64,000 nucleotides of DNA from Prolixibacteraceae bacterium. Lineage in GTDB: Bacteria; Bacteroidota; Bacteroidia; Bacteroidales; Prolixibacteraceae. Positions within the stretch are counted from its first letter, which is position 1, and every line of letters starts with the position of its first letter. A program made the translations under genes and the position numbers. Positions 8,775 to 19,900 of the stretch are shown one piece after another. The notes beneath the pieces are model-generated. The model had not been told where the DNA came from and did no database searches. It was given only the letters and a program-made list of their open reading frames with translations. The stretch is from the NCBI GenBank assembly GCA_003506435.1, contig DOAQ01000036.1, forward strand, positions 186,001 to 250,000, in the 5' to 3' direction.

Positions 8775-10199
8775 TTAATTTGAAATAACAGGATTATAAA
8801 CTTCCATCGTAACTCCACGGTCCCTGACCACCAGGGTATCCTTTGCTTCATAAGTATAAGTGCCGCTTGGCAGACCGGCAGGATGATTATTCCGGTAGTA
8901 AACAAGGTAGTCAAACATTGTATTTCCAGTTGTGTTCGTTACAACCCTGAGCGTATGTTTGCCATAAGACAGGCTGGTTGTTTCATACATTTTTTTCTGA
9001 TACCCAAAGGGAACCTTGAGACTTACACTTGACATAAAAACATCATCAATATATACATCGAAACCACCATAAGTTGTATTGGTTTTCCAATAAAGGGCAA
9101 TCCCATCCCCGGTAAAATCAAAGGTAAAATAAAGACCTTGCGCTGCGGTATAAGTTATATCATTATTGTAATTAAGATCCTGACTCATACGGGTCCAGGT
9201 TCCTCCTCCAAAAGTAATAGAAGGATCCCGGTCATTTACAATCACAGGACCAGGAGGAGGAGGGGCTATATACTCTTTAGTATAATTATAAGAAAGGATG
9301 ATGGCATCACGTTTTTTCCCGCCCCATTCATCGCCGCCTTTAACAAACTTACCTGTTCCAATGGGTGCGCCCGAACCTTGCTGGACAACAGTACAGGTTC
9401 CATCACTTCCAAATGAAAGGTTCATCATCAAATCGCCTGGTAATTTTGTGGAATTTAATTTACTGTTTACTGACACCTCTTCCATCCCGGTAGTAACCAG
9501 TTTCCATGTTTCATTATCTACTATGTAAGGCGTGCGATAAACATTATTTTCAATAATATTTCCTGTTGGGTCCTTCAGTACATTCGACCCTCTGCGTAAA
9601 TAAGTACCATGGAACGGATTTACATACTTCACCGCAAACATAGTGAAGTTTTTAGGCGCAACCTTCCAATCCCCTGCCACTCTCGGATCAGGGTTAGCCA
9701 CCGCAGCTTTACCTTGCAAAATCGTGTCGACATCGGCCGAGCCAACTAAGCGAATAGGGATGACATAGCCTAACTTTACAGCCAGTGGATCATTGAAAAA
9801 AGCATCGGTCAGTTGTACTTCAACGTTCCCATTGACTTTTCCTGCCGGAATGGTCAATTTGCTTGAAGAACTCAGTGTATAGTAGCTCTGGGGCATTAAG
9901 TGAATGGCTTCATTTGTTGATCCAAATTTAACATTTGAACAAAGCTCAGGCGCCAGTGCGATATCAAACACCCTGTCTTTTTCGTTGTCATAAATTCCTC
10001 CCATCGCAGCCGATATCAGGAATTTATGGTTGTTGTCGTTCGTATTATCATAGATATAATCTCCCAACACCAGGGTACGCACAGGATACTGGTACGGGAA
10101 ATAACCACCGGTATAATCGAAATCCGGAAATTCAATTTCCTGGTTTTCACAACCAACCAGTCCTGCAAAAAATAGGAGTATAATCAATATTTTCTTCAT
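8775..10199 (-). CDS. DUF1735 (BT_3987-like) surface lipoprotein with carbohydrate-binding-like C-terminal region
   Basis: A 474-residue lipoprotein with signal MKKILIILLFFAGLVGC, lipidated at Cys17. The N-terminal part (about 30-160) has the GGYFPYQYPVRTL start and NGNVEVQLTDAFF pattern of DUF1735 proteins. These are SusE/F-position glycan-binding lipoproteins. The middle (about 190-310, from FHGTYLRRG) matches the second half of the PUL2 homologue at 49229. It then has an extra beta-sandwich-like segment (about 325-440, with GDGIALYWKTN and GKHTLRVV) that the PUL2 protein lacks; this looks like a carbohydrate-binding module. It follows the second SusD by 47 bp and probably helps SusCD capture the PUL1 glycan. 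Confidence 0.8.
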   Translation of the reverse strand: MKKILIILLFFAGLVGCENQEIEFPDFDYTGGYFPYQYPVRTLVLGDYIYDNTNDNNHKFLISAAMGGIYDNEKDRVFDIALAPELCSNVKFGSTNEAIHLMPQSYYTLSSSSKLTIPAGKVNGNVEVQLTDAFFNDPLAVKLGYVIPIRLVGSADVDTILQGKAAVANPDPRVAGDWKVAPKNFTMFAVKYVNPFHGTYLRRGSNVLKDPTGNIIENNVYRTPYIVDNETWKLVTTGMEEVSVNSKLNSTKLPGDLMMNLSFGSDGTCTVVQQGSGAPIGTGKFVKGGDEWGGKKRDAIILSYNYTKEYIAPPPPGPVIVNDRDPSITFGGGTWTRMSQDLNYNNDITYTAAQGLYFTFDFTGDGIALYWKTNTTYGGFDVYIDDVFMSSVSLKVPFGYQKKMYETTSLSYGKHTLRVVTNTTGNTMFDYLVYYRNNHPAGLPSGTYTYEAKDTLVVRDRGVTMEVYNPVISN

Positions 10200-10246
10200 A
10201 TCAAATTGTTTTGTTTTTATTCAATGAATTTGCATCAATCATGTAT

Positions 10247-12016
10247 TTACCATCCTTTATTCTGGATCAGAGCATCATACTTTATGATTTCCTGTTCCGG
10301 CAGGGGGCCGTAATGCATATAATCGTTATTGTACAAACGGGGTTCGACATCAACGGCCGTATAACTGGTTTTACTTTTATTTATGTTGATTCCTTTTGCT
10401 GTCTCTGTCAGATCAGCTTTCCAGCGGCGCAAATCCCAGAAGCGAAAACCTTCGAAACAAAGTTCGATCCTGCGTTCGTTCCTGATCAGGGTACGCATAT
10501 CCTCTTTCGAGGAAATGGAAGCCAGATAATTATCGGGTTGGGTGATCCCTCCCCGTTTGCGGATGGCTGCAATCACATCGCGGGCCGAAAAGCCAAAAGC
10601 TCCTTTACCGTCAGGGCCCCATGCCTCGTTTGCCGATTCTGCATATATAAGGAACAACTCGGTATAACGTATGTGCACATCGATGTGCTTCTTTGTTGTT
10701 TTCGATACCGGGTTAAGGCTTACATCTTCGCGGAGCATTTTTTTCAGGTAATATCCGGTACGGGTTGACGTCTCAATTGAGTCTTTAGCATCAGATGCAC
10801 CGCCAACTCCCGTGGTAATTACCTTACCTGAAACGGTGTTCCCGTTGTACGCGATGTACAATGCCAGTCGCGGGTCGCGGCCTGTATAAGGGTTTGAAGC
10901 GTTATACTGGCTCGAAGCATGGGCAATCGGGTAGCCGTTGGCCATTGGGAAGGCATCCACCAAGTTCTGGGTAGGATTGATATTTCCATTTCCAAACAGT
11001 GATGGCGGAAAATTGGCCGTTTCGTATGTATTGTTGGTTTCGATAGCCTGCCTCCAGATTATTTCTTTCTGATCTTTTTTATTGGATGCCAGGTTAATGG
11101 CTTCCACCCGGGTCTGGTCATAGAACTTGTTCCCGGTAGGATCCAGTCCTGAAATACCGCCGATACTACTGAGTAACGGACCTGCAAAATTGGCCGTCTG
11201 CTCCCACAATGAAGCATCGTTGTTTGAAAACGCCGGGCTTGCAGCCAAAAGGGCAACACGGGCTTTTAGCGCTTTCACAATCCTGCCGCTGATCCGTTGG
11301 TTAGCTTGCAAACCAAAGATCATGTTATAATTTGTGACATCCGAACCCTCCAGTCCTGGGGGAAGTTGGCTGGCGGATGTAATGTCCACATAATCATCCA
11401 TGGTAAGGTATTCCAGCGCTTTATTAAAATCGGCATAGATATGGTCAACCGATTGAGTAAACGTTGCCCTCGGGATATTGAAGTCATCATCTGCATTCAG
11501 AAACTTATTGTAAATGGAGAACCCAAGCATCTGATTGTCTGCCCCCACTCCTCCGGCAGTTGCCAGAAGATAGTACTCAAACAATCCCCTCAAAGCATAA
11601 GCTTCTCCCTTAAAACGCCGGATATACATTGAATTCAGTTCGTCGTTGGACCATTTCCACGCTACCGAATCAACAAAATCCTCCAGAAATTTATTCAGGT
11701 ATAAAATAGCTGAATTGCAATTATTCCATTGACTGACGGGGTTATAAAGCGCCGACCATTGGCCTGTTGCCATCCGGACATAGGGACTGAGTTTATTGTT
11801 TATTACTGCGTTATCGGTAGCAACATCGCTATAGTTAAAATTATTGGTCGGCAGCATGGCATATACATTTAACAGCAGCCCCTGAGCATAAGATGGATTC
11901 CCGGATATTTGGTCAATCGTGATGTGATTATCATTTTCCGGGTCCAGGAGTTCTTCGCAGGAACCCAGGACAAGCGGGATAACCAGCAGGATAAAGTATA
12001 TTTTCCGTATTCTCAT
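10247..12016 (-). CDS. SusD/RagB family outer-membrane nutrient-binding lipoprotein (PUL1, second copy)
   Basis: A 589-residue SusD-like lipoprotein. The signal ends LVLGSCEELLD, so Cys19 is lipidated. The usual SusD features are present: ALRGLFEYYLLA in the TPR-like helical part, NPYTGRDPRLALYI in the middle, IRNERRIELCFEGFRFWDLRRW near the C-terminus and a terminal NKGW. It caps its partner SusC (12037-15045) and binds the oligosaccharide at the surface. The gap to that SusC is 20 bp, so they are co-transcribed. It resembles the PUL2 SusD at 47370 (same C-terminal NKGW and adjoining DUF1735 gene), supporting a shared origin of the two modules. Confidence 0.93.
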   Translation of the reverse strand: MRIRKIYFILLVIPLVLGSCEELLDPENDNHITIDQISGNPSYAQGLLLNVYAMLPTNNFNYSDVATDNAVINNKLSPYVRMATGQWSALYNPVSQWNNCNSAILYLNKFLEDFVDSVAWKWSNDELNSMYIRRFKGEAYALRGLFEYYLLATAGGVGADNQMLGFSIYNKFLNADDDFNIPRATFTQSVDHIYADFNKALEYLTMDDYVDITSASQLPPGLEGSDVTNYNMIFGLQANQRISGRIVKALKARVALLAASPAFSNNDASLWEQTANFAGPLLSSIGGISGLDPTGNKFYDQTRVEAINLASNKKDQKEIIWRQAIETNNTYETANFPPSLFGNGNINPTQNLVDAFPMANGYPIAHASSQYNASNPYTGRDPRLALYIAYNGNTVSGKVITTGVGGASDAKDSIETSTRTGYYLKKMLREDVSLNPVSKTTKKHIDVHIRYTELFLIYAESANEAWGPDGKGAFGFSARDVIAAIRKRGGITQPDNYLASISSKEDMRTLIRNERRIELCFEGFRFWDLRRWKADLTETAKGININKSKTSYTAVDVEPRLYNNDYMHYGPLPEQEIIKYDALIQNKGW

Positions 12017-12036
12017 GATAAGTTCTTTTTAATTGA

Positions 12037-15000
12037 TTAAAACATCGTTTTTATACCGATAGAAAATGAACGGTACAAGGGTTCGCTTCCTACTTTTAAT
12101 TCTTTGTAATCCCTGTATTTCGAAACAGTGAGTATGCTTGATGCGTCAATAAAGAAATTCAGGTGTTTCATCTTTACGATTTTCGCCACATTTTCGGGTA
12201 CGTCATAATTCAATTGTACCCTGTCAAGGGTGAACCAGTTGTCACGGTATTGCCAGAAGTCAGAAGTCCGGTAATTGTTTGTGTTGGCAACCGAACTTAA
12301 CCGGGGCAAAGTGGCAGTGGCCTTGGTTTCTTCAGTCCATCGTCCAAGGATATACTCCGAATACTTGTCATCACCGTCAACCTGGTAATAATCGCCGGAG
12401 ATGTATCCGTCGGCACCCATGCGCCCGTTGCCTTTCATGGCAAGTGTGAAATTTTTATACGATAAACGCAGGTTTAACCCATAAGAGAACGGGGCCTGCC
12501 AGCGGCCTATCTGAACTTCATCATTTCCATCAACAATACCATCGTCGTTTTGGTCAACATACTTAATATCGCCAGGTTTTACTTTACCAAATGCCTGAAT
12601 GGCATGATTGTCGATATCGGGCTGGTCAGTAAAGAAACCCTCGGAAACCAGTCCGAAACGGGTATCCACCGGGTGTCTTTTTCTATATTGGTACGCATTG
12701 GAATAAATTTCATCCTTCTTTTCCACCCTGGAAGTCGCATACAACGCATTTGCGCCAACAACCAACGTAAAATCACCCAATTTCTGTTTGTATGATACAC
12801 CCAGTTCGGCACCCTTGTAGGAGTTGCTGTCGAAATTTTCGTATGGGATGAAATCGGTATAGGAGCCCGGATATCGGGTCGCAGGTTGAGTGACCTGGTC
12901 GTAATAAACACTGCTGAACAGGTTGGCATCGACCGATAATTTGTGGTCGAACAATATGCTCTCGAAGCCCAGGTTGATATCCCTTCGTTTTTCGTACCCC
13001 AGGTTCACATTTGCCCCGTTAGCAGAGACTCTTCCGTAGCCCGACCAGGTTCCATCAAACCATGAATAACCTCCCGCTCCGGAATATGTGTTATCGTAGA
13101 AGAAAAAGCCATCGATCCCGGCATCCGAATTCATGATGCCTGCAGATAACCTCAGTTTAAGATAATTTATTGCTGAAGCCTTCGACATGAAGTTTTCATT
13201 GCTGATTACCCAGGCCAAGCCCAGCGACGGGGAGAAAGCTCCTTTGTTCCCTTCGGGCAGTTTCACTGAATTCACATACGCGCTGCTAAAATCAACCAGC
13301 CAGGTATTTTTATAACTGTACATCCCGCGAAGGCCAAGGTTTGCATTTTTATTCCCCTGAAGATCACCCTGTACTTTATAATGGTTGCCATACCCCAACA
13401 GTGAACCATACACCCGGTGCTCGCCAAAGGTACGTTTGTAGTCAAACATCCAATAAAAACCAAATCTCCTTTGAAAGGAAGAGCTTCCGATATTTTGGGT
13501 TCCGCTCCGGGTGTCTGTCCCGTATTTTGTCAGGTAAACGATATCATCGCCTACCGGATTCCAGGTAGGCTCATAAACCGAATACCCGTTATTGATCGAC
13601 TGATTATAAGTATTATAGAAATCGAAACTGATATTGGTATGGAAGGCAAGCCCTTCGACGAAACGGGCTAAATCAAAATCGATCCGGTTGTTAAATGAAA
13701 AAGTACGTCGGATGTTTTCGTTTACCCCGCCTGAATAACCATCAGCGATCGGGTTGGTCAAATAACTGGAAGTGCCTCCAAGCAGGTACATGCCATCCAC
13801 ATCGTTCTTACGGCCCTTCAGGAGTTCATTTTCCGGGTCGATCATGCTGATTGGCAGCAAGGGGGAAAACAGGTTGGGCCGCAGGGTGGCCGCACTACTC
13901 CAGTAATTGCCTACCGGGCCTTTGTTATTGTCCAGGACAGCAACTGCATCCAGCGCACTTTTAATCCAGTTATTTATTTTCAGGTCGACATTTCCCCGAA
14001 TGGTAAACTGGTTCTGCCCGGCATTTTTACCTTCTCCGAAATCCAGCAGGCTCCCTGTCCGGTCCCAACCGATATTGGTGTAATAGGTAGCCAGGTCATT
14101 ACCTCCTGAAAGTTCGGTCATGATCCTGGAAACCGGTTTAAACCCACGCAGATAATCATCGGAATAATAATCGATACTTGGATAACGATACATATTTCCG
14201 GAGCGGTAATCAGCAATGGTCTCGGCGCTGTACTGCGGCGTCAGTCCATCGTTGGTTTTTGCTTCGTTATACAATTCCATATAATCGACTGAGGAAAGGT
14301 ATTTGGGCAACATTTTCGGAACAGAAACCCCGTAATAACCGGACACATTGAGGCGCTTCTTATAAGCTTCACCCCGTTTGGTGGTAACCAAAACAACCCC
14401 GTTTACTGCTGCATTTCCATAAAGCATGGAAGAATTGATATCTTTTAGTACCGTGATCTGTTCCACTTCGGAAAGATGGATTGTATTGATATCCCTCGGA
14501 AGCCCGTCAACAATAAAAAGTGCATCGCCGAAACCACGGATATTAGTACTGCCCAGCATTCCGGTTACCCGTCCGTTTAATGCTTCATAAATATCCTGGA
14601 CATTGTCAAATTTGCGGATTTCATCGGCATTGATCGTACTCACGGCATTCACCAAATCCCCTTTTTTTACTTTTCCAAAGGCAATATTTACATCGTCATT
14701 TGCACCGTAATAAAATAAGGAAGGTTTTAAAGAGAACTCCGTTAAATTTTTGTATTCCCCTGACCTGAAAACGACAGGTTCATAACCTTCTGCTTCGATC
14801 AGCAAATCAGTCTGGTTGGGAACGGTAATTGAGAACTGTCCCGTTTCGTCTGTTTTGGCGATAATGGCGCCTTCGTTCCCGTATATCAGCGCATCACTAA
14901 CCGGACGGCCATTCGCATCTTTTACAACTGATTGAATTGTTACCTGATCCTTTCCACCGGCATTTTGCGCGAAAATATCTGTTGTTAAAAGTATGATCAG

Positions 15001-15045
15001 TACAAAAAACGGGAAGGCCAATATTTGGATATATTTTTTCTTCAT
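12037..15045 (-). CDS. SusC/RagA family TonB-dependent transporter (PUL1, second copy)
   Basis: The frame opens at 15162, but that would overlap the preceding SusD by 86 bp. The ATG at 15045 starts a signal peptide (MKKKYIQILAFPFFVLIILL ... FAQ), giving 1002 residues. There is no STN domain. A carboxypeptidase-regulatory-like domain (about 33-110) is followed by the plug, with FIVDGLPRD and VLKDINSSMLYGNAAVNGVVLVTT, then the beta-barrel. The plug lacks about 20 residues around NIRG compared with the PUL2 partner at 44292. It imports oligosaccharides across the outer membrane with TonB energy, partnered by the SusD at 10247-12016. Confidence 0.93.
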   Translation of the reverse strand: MKKKYIQILAFPFFVLIILLTTDIFAQNAGGKDQVTIQSVVKDANGRPVSDALIYGNEGAIIAKTDETGQFSITVPNQTDLLIEAEGYEPVVFRSGEYKNLTEFSLKPSLFYYGANDDVNIAFGKVKKGDLVNAVSTINADEIRKFDNVQDIYEALNGRVTGMLGSTNIRGFGDALFIVDGLPRDINTIHLSEVEQITVLKDINSSMLYGNAAVNGVVLVTTKRGEAYKKRLNVSGYYGVSVPKMLPKYLSSVDYMELYNEAKTNDGLTPQYSAETIADYRSGNMYRYPSIDYYSDDYLRGFKPVSRIMTELSGGNDLATYYTNIGWDRTGSLLDFGEGKNAGQNQFTIRGNVDLKINNWIKSALDAVAVLDNNKGPVGNYWSSAATLRPNLFSPLLPISMIDPENELLKGRKNDVDGMYLLGGTSSYLTNPIADGYSGGVNENIRRTFSFNNRIDFDLARFVEGLAFHTNISFDFYNTYNQSINNGYSVYEPTWNPVGDDIVYLTKYGTDTRSGTQNIGSSSFQRRFGFYWMFDYKRTFGEHRVYGSLLGYGNHYKVQGDLQGNKNANLGLRGMYSYKNTWLVDFSSAYVNSVKLPEGNKGAFSPSLGLAWVISNENFMSKASAINYLKLRLSAGIMNSDAGIDGFFFYDNTYSGAGGYSWFDGTWSGYGRVSANGANVNLGYEKRRDINLGFESILFDHKLSVDANLFSSVYYDQVTQPATRYPGSYTDFIPYENFDSNSYKGAELGVSYKQKLGDFTLVVGANALYATSRVEKKDEIYSNAYQYRKRHPVDTRFGLVSEGFFTDQPDIDNHAIQAFGKVKPGDIKYVDQNDDGIVDGNDEVQIGRWQAPFSYGLNLRLSYKNFTLAMKGNGRMGADGYISGDYYQVDGDDKYSEYILGRWTEETKATATLPRLSSVANTNNYRTSDFWQYRDNWFTLDRVQLNYDVPENVAKIVKMKHLNFFIDASSILTVSKYRDYKELKVGSEPLYRSFSIGIKTMF

Positions 15046-15076
15046 ATTTAAGACTATTATGTAGTTAACTGAAAGA

Positions 15077-16891
15077 TTACCAGCCGGGGTTTTGAGGAAA
15101 CCCTTCATAGAGTTTCGTGTAGCCGGGTTCAAACGGAACCCAGTTGTGCTTTTTCTCAACAACCCGGGTTACCAACACTCTTTCCTGAATATTGACAGGT
15201 TTGCCATTAGTCCCGCGATCGAAATCAATCGCTGTTTTGTTGATGTATTTCGGGTCGCCATTCAAATTCCAACGGCGCAGGTCAAACCAGCGGTGCCCTT
15301 CAAATCCAAGTTCCACAGCCCGTTCACGAATGATCTCCTGCATGAAAGTTTCCTTTGTTGCGATATATTTCGCGGAGATATTCGGCAACTTCGCCCGGTT
15401 CCGGACCACATTGAACGCCTGTTCTGCTGTCAGCCCGCTCCCGGGGACACTCCCGGAAACAGATCCGTAACCCCAAAGTGCGGCTTCGGCATACATCAGG
15501 TAAACATCGGCCAGACGCATACGCGGTTGATAACACCTTATCTGGCTCCATCGATTATCCCAGGGATTACAACCCAGCGGGGTGTATTTTTTTAGGTAAT
15601 ATCCGGTAACACTTCCCGATGTGCCCCCTTTGTGCCGGCCGCCATTGTATAACTGTGCAAAGCGGTCAGATCCACCGGATGAGCTGGTTTGTACCCCGTC
15701 ATACACAATGTCCACATAAAAACGGGGATCTCTGCCAGTCCATGGATCTGCAGGATTGAATCCTGATTCCGGATCATCGATCGGTAGTCCGTTGGCCATG
15801 CCATAGTTCTTTACGTAATTCTGGGTCGGAACCTCCACTTTGTTATTGCCGGCGCTAAACTGAAGCGGACTGCTTGCCCTGATTGTCGTGGACCTGGGTG
15901 CATAAACAGTAAAAGGCTGTTGGTTCATAATTACTTCGGTACCGCCGGGTCTTATCTTCAACTGCGGCGACCATACCCAGAAATTATCCGTCCATGTTTC
16001 CCAGCTTTGCAGTTTATATGCCCCGGTTTCGTTGCATATTTTAATTGCTTCGGCAAAAGCCTGCGCTGCCTGTTTGCACAATTCAGCATCATAGGTAGCG
16101 CTTCCTCCCGATGATTCGTTCATCATGGGGCTTGCTGCGTACAACAGGTTTTTGCCCAGGTACGACAAGGCATGGATTTTGGTTATGCGCGAACCATTAT
16201 CGCCTAAGGTAGGTTTCCCTGCCTGCGTATCATCCCATTTTACCGGTAATAATTTTGCTGCATCTTCAAAATCTTTTGCTGCTTTCATCGCTGTTTCCTT
16301 AAAGGTCAACCGGGGCAAAGTCAATTCTTCGGAGGGCGATAAAACCCGGTCGATATAAGGCAGCCCCCCGTAAAAGCCCATTAACTCGAAATGGAAAAAG
16401 GCCCTGAAAAACAGGCACTGTCCTTCGATAAAGTCCCTTTCTTCCTGGGTTGCATCGGTCATTAGTTCCAGCTTGCTCAACCCCAGGTTAGCCTTCCGGA
16501 TGGCATACCAAGACATTGGAAATATCCTTTTTTTACTGCTGTTATGGTCCACCAGCATATCTTGAATTGACCTGTCGGCAGTCAGAAATCTACTCTGGTT
16601 GGTCCAATAATTGCCATCGTCCCACATAAGGGGAGCATTGGATAAAACTTCATCGGCAAGGAACATATTATTATAATAAACTGCACAGAGATTTTTATGG
16701 GGATCGGTTATACACTCATACATTTGTTCCACAAATCCCTGAAAACTGACAAAATTTCCGTACACATCCTGTTCTGTTATAGTAGCTTCGGGCGCTTTAT
16801 CGAGGTATTCTTCACAGGATACGAGGCTCATCGCTATAATCAGTAAACCCGTGCAGATGCGTAGCTTATATTTTATAAATCTGTTTTTCAT
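15077..16891 (-). CDS. SusD/RagB family lipoprotein (PUL1, first copy)
   Basis: A 604-residue SusD homologue with a lipoprotein signal ending SLVSCEEYLDKAPE. It shows QCLFFRAFFHFELMGFYGGLPYID in the helical repeats, DPWTGRDPRFYVDIVYDG in the middle, IIRERAVELGFEGHRWFDLRRW near the end and a terminal NPGW. It starts 11 bp after the stop of the STN-type SusC, with which it should form the lidded outer-membrane importer. It is similar in layout to the PUL2 SusD at 42474, which also begins CEEYLDK and ends NPGW. This suggests the two first pairs are homologous. Confidence 0.93.
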   Translation of the reverse strand: MKNRFIKYKLRICTGLLIIAMSLVSCEEYLDKAPEATITEQDVYGNFVSFQGFVEQMYECITDPHKNLCAVYYNNMFLADEVLSNAPLMWDDGNYWTNQSRFLTADRSIQDMLVDHNSSKKRIFPMSWYAIRKANLGLSKLELMTDATQEERDFIEGQCLFFRAFFHFELMGFYGGLPYIDRVLSPSEELTLPRLTFKETAMKAAKDFEDAAKLLPVKWDDTQAGKPTLGDNGSRITKIHALSYLGKNLLYAASPMMNESSGGSATYDAELCKQAAQAFAEAIKICNETGAYKLQSWETWTDNFWVWSPQLKIRPGGTEVIMNQQPFTVYAPRSTTIRASSPLQFSAGNNKVEVPTQNYVKNYGMANGLPIDDPESGFNPADPWTGRDPRFYVDIVYDGVQTSSSGGSDRFAQLYNGGRHKGGTSGSVTGYYLKKYTPLGCNPWDNRWSQIRCYQPRMRLADVYLMYAEAALWGYGSVSGSVPGSGLTAEQAFNVVRNRAKLPNISAKYIATKETFMQEIIRERAVELGFEGHRWFDLRRWNLNGDPKYINKTAIDFDRGTNGKPVNIQERVLVTRVVEKKHNWVPFEPGYTKLYEGFPQNPGW

Positions 16892-16902
16892 GATTTCTAC
16901 TG

Positions 16903-19900
16903 TTAAAAGGTTAAGTCAAAGCCAAGGTTAAACCGTCGGGGTGTAGGATAAGTCCCTTCGTATGAGCTTCCTCCGGAGAATGCTGCTTCCCTGTCGTCGG
17001 GAAGTTTCGACCAGAAAAACAGGTTGTTACCGTTCAAAAATACCCGGAGAGATGAAAGGCCCATCTTTTTTATCAGCTTGTCCTGAAAAGTATAGGCGAC
17101 CTCGGCTGTCTTTAAACGGATATACGACCCATCATATAAAAAATAATCGCCGATATTTTGTCCCTGTGTTTTCCATCGGGGCAGGAAAGAGCTGGCATCG
17201 GGATTATCTTTTGACCAGTAATCCAAAGCATGGTTAAAAAGGACATCCTGATAACTAAGGAAATTTTGAAGCGGAATATATCGCGACACGTTGTTTACTC
17301 CGTAAAACTGCACCATGACACTAAACCCCTTGTATTCAGCACCTAATGAAAGGTTGTAGGCATTTTCCGGCACCTCCGAATAACCGTAAGGAACCTTGTC
17401 TTCGCTTGCTTTAATCACACCATCGGTATTGAAGTCAAGAAGGTTATAATACCCCGGGAGTTTTTGAAGGTCATTAGTTTCCATCGGCACACTGGCATAA
17501 ATTTCGTCCCAGTTATTGTAAAAATCTGCCCGTACCAACGTCCTCGATTGTCCAATCGAGTAACCTACCCCCTTTAAATACGATGACAGCAAGGCTGGGT
17601 TATCAGCCTTGAGGATTTCATTTTTTGTATGTGTAAATGAAGCATTTGCCCAGTAGTGCAGGCCGAAATTGGTCCTTTTGTTGAATCTTAGTTCGATTTC
17701 ATGCCCCTTTGCTTTTACTTCTCCAAGGTTGGCGGTGGGGGCAGCAGCTCCAAAATAGGGAGGGACACTTGCACGGGAAGTCCCATCCACAAGAATATCG
17801 GTACGGTGTTCAGTAAAATAATCGTAATTCACGGAAATCACATTGTCAAGAAAACCGAGTTCAAGCCCATAGTTGCTTTTCGTTGCTTTCTCCCAATGGA
17901 TGTCAGGGTTTCCCACTACCGATTCAGAGTACCATGTATAGGGGCTGGCTCCAAAGGGGTCCGCGTTCATTTGTGCACTTCCACCGTAACTATATTGCGA
18001 GTCGTATAACCATCGTCCTCCCCCGGTATCATCACCGACCATCCCGATACTATAACGCAGCTTCAGCCTGTTGACCCAGTCAATCTTGAAAAACTTTTCG
18101 TTTGAGACATACCAGCCCACGGCCGCTGAGGGGAAGAAGTCGAAACGGTAGCTGGGCCCGAATTTCTCGGAACCATTATAGGCCCCGTTGAATTCCAGCA
18201 AATAACGAGTATCGTAATCGTAAGTGACACGTGAAACCCAGTCTTCCCGGTAGCGTTTGAACATGCTTCCTGCGGCATATTCTTCGCGCTTGACAAGGGC
18301 CATAGCCCCCACATTGTGCAAACCGAACTGGCGGGCATAATCGAGCTGGAACTGGTACATCGTCCGTCGCATAACAGATGTCAAATCTGTATCTTCCTGT
18401 TCAAGCGTCCATTCTCTTATCGCCCAGTCAAACTGGTTTGAACCGGCAGTTGGCACATCCTGGATGTATTCACCGGTATCTTGGCCAGGACCGGTATACT
18501 TGTCGGAATCAACAATTTTTTGTGCAGTATTACTGTTTGGATCAGGGAGAACATTTGTATCATCTAAAAGATTTCCCTGGGTTTGGATGCGGTTGTCATA
18601 AAAGAAAGACGCTTTGGCGCTCAAACCTTTGGTGATAAAATCGAGTTTTTGTTCCAGGGCGAAATCGGCATCCAATTCTGTTGTACGGTAGGTGATCATC
18701 CCGGTATTATAAATATATGCGATAGGGTTTGGAAACTGTTCGGCCGGTATCTTGAACGATGCGCCCCACCTTCCATCGTCATACTGGGGGAGATATACGT
18801 TGGGAGGCATCCCATAGGCCGCTGACCAGGCTTTTGGGTTTAACCCATTTTGATTGACAGTATTCCAGCTTCTGGCCGTATTTTTCTGGCTGAAAAAGCC
18901 GGACAGGTTTACCTTCAGGTTAGTCGTTGAAGTTATTTTGAAGTCGAGGTTGCTCCTGAAATTAAACCGGTCGAAATTGTAATTGGGGTCATAGCCCTTG
19001 TTGTTCTCGTAATCTTTGAACATATCGCCTTCGTGCAAATAAGTGACCGAACCGAAATAATTGACAAAGTTGGTCCCCCCCTGCACATTTAAAGCAGCAC
19101 GGTGAGATAAACTAAAGTCCTTAAACATGGCATCAACCCAGTCCACATTCGGGTAAATCATCGCGTATTCAGCCGATTGGGGCTTCCTGTAGCGTTCAAC
19201 AATTTCAAGCGGTGTATAATCAGCCCACGACTGTTCATTTAATACAGTTTCACGCTCAATCATTTCATTTTTAAGCAGGAGCGTATTGTACGAGTCAAGT
19301 TTCTGTGGCAACTTTGAGATGGATAAGGCAGTGGCATTGTATGAGAACGATAATTGAGGTTTGCTTACCACACCTCTTTTGGTAGTGACCAGTATGACCC
19401 CGTTGGCCCCTTTTACACCAAACACTGCTGTTGCTGAAGCGTCTTTTAAAACAGAAATACTTTCCACTTCGCTTACGTCAAGGTTGTCCATGTTGCGTTC
19501 CACTCCGTCAACCAAAATAAGGGGTTGTCCCCCGTTCCAGGTATTGCGGCCACGAATAAAAATTGAAGTAGCACTGTTTCCTGTGCCAGTACCGCCTGGT
19601 TCGCCGGAGGAAACAACAGTGGTTACCCCGGGAAGTTGTCCGGTTAAAGCCTGCTTCAAATCGGTCACATTACCGGTTTGCTTCAGTTGCTCGTTCGTGG
19701 CTTGCACGATAGAACCAACAATACTTTCTTTTTTCTGAACGCCATATCCGACTGCAACCACTTCTTCCAGCCCCATGGTTTGTTCTTCAAGGGTAATATT
19801 AAAAATTGTCTTATTGCCAATAGGAGTTTCCTGCGTTTTGTAGCCGACAAATGAAAAGACAAGCACCTTTGAATCAATCGGCGCATTAAGAACAAATTCG

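Noticed and set aside
15046..15162. 39-residue N-terminal extension of the second PUL1 SusC
   Set aside because: It would overlap the preceding susD and place the signal peptide internally.
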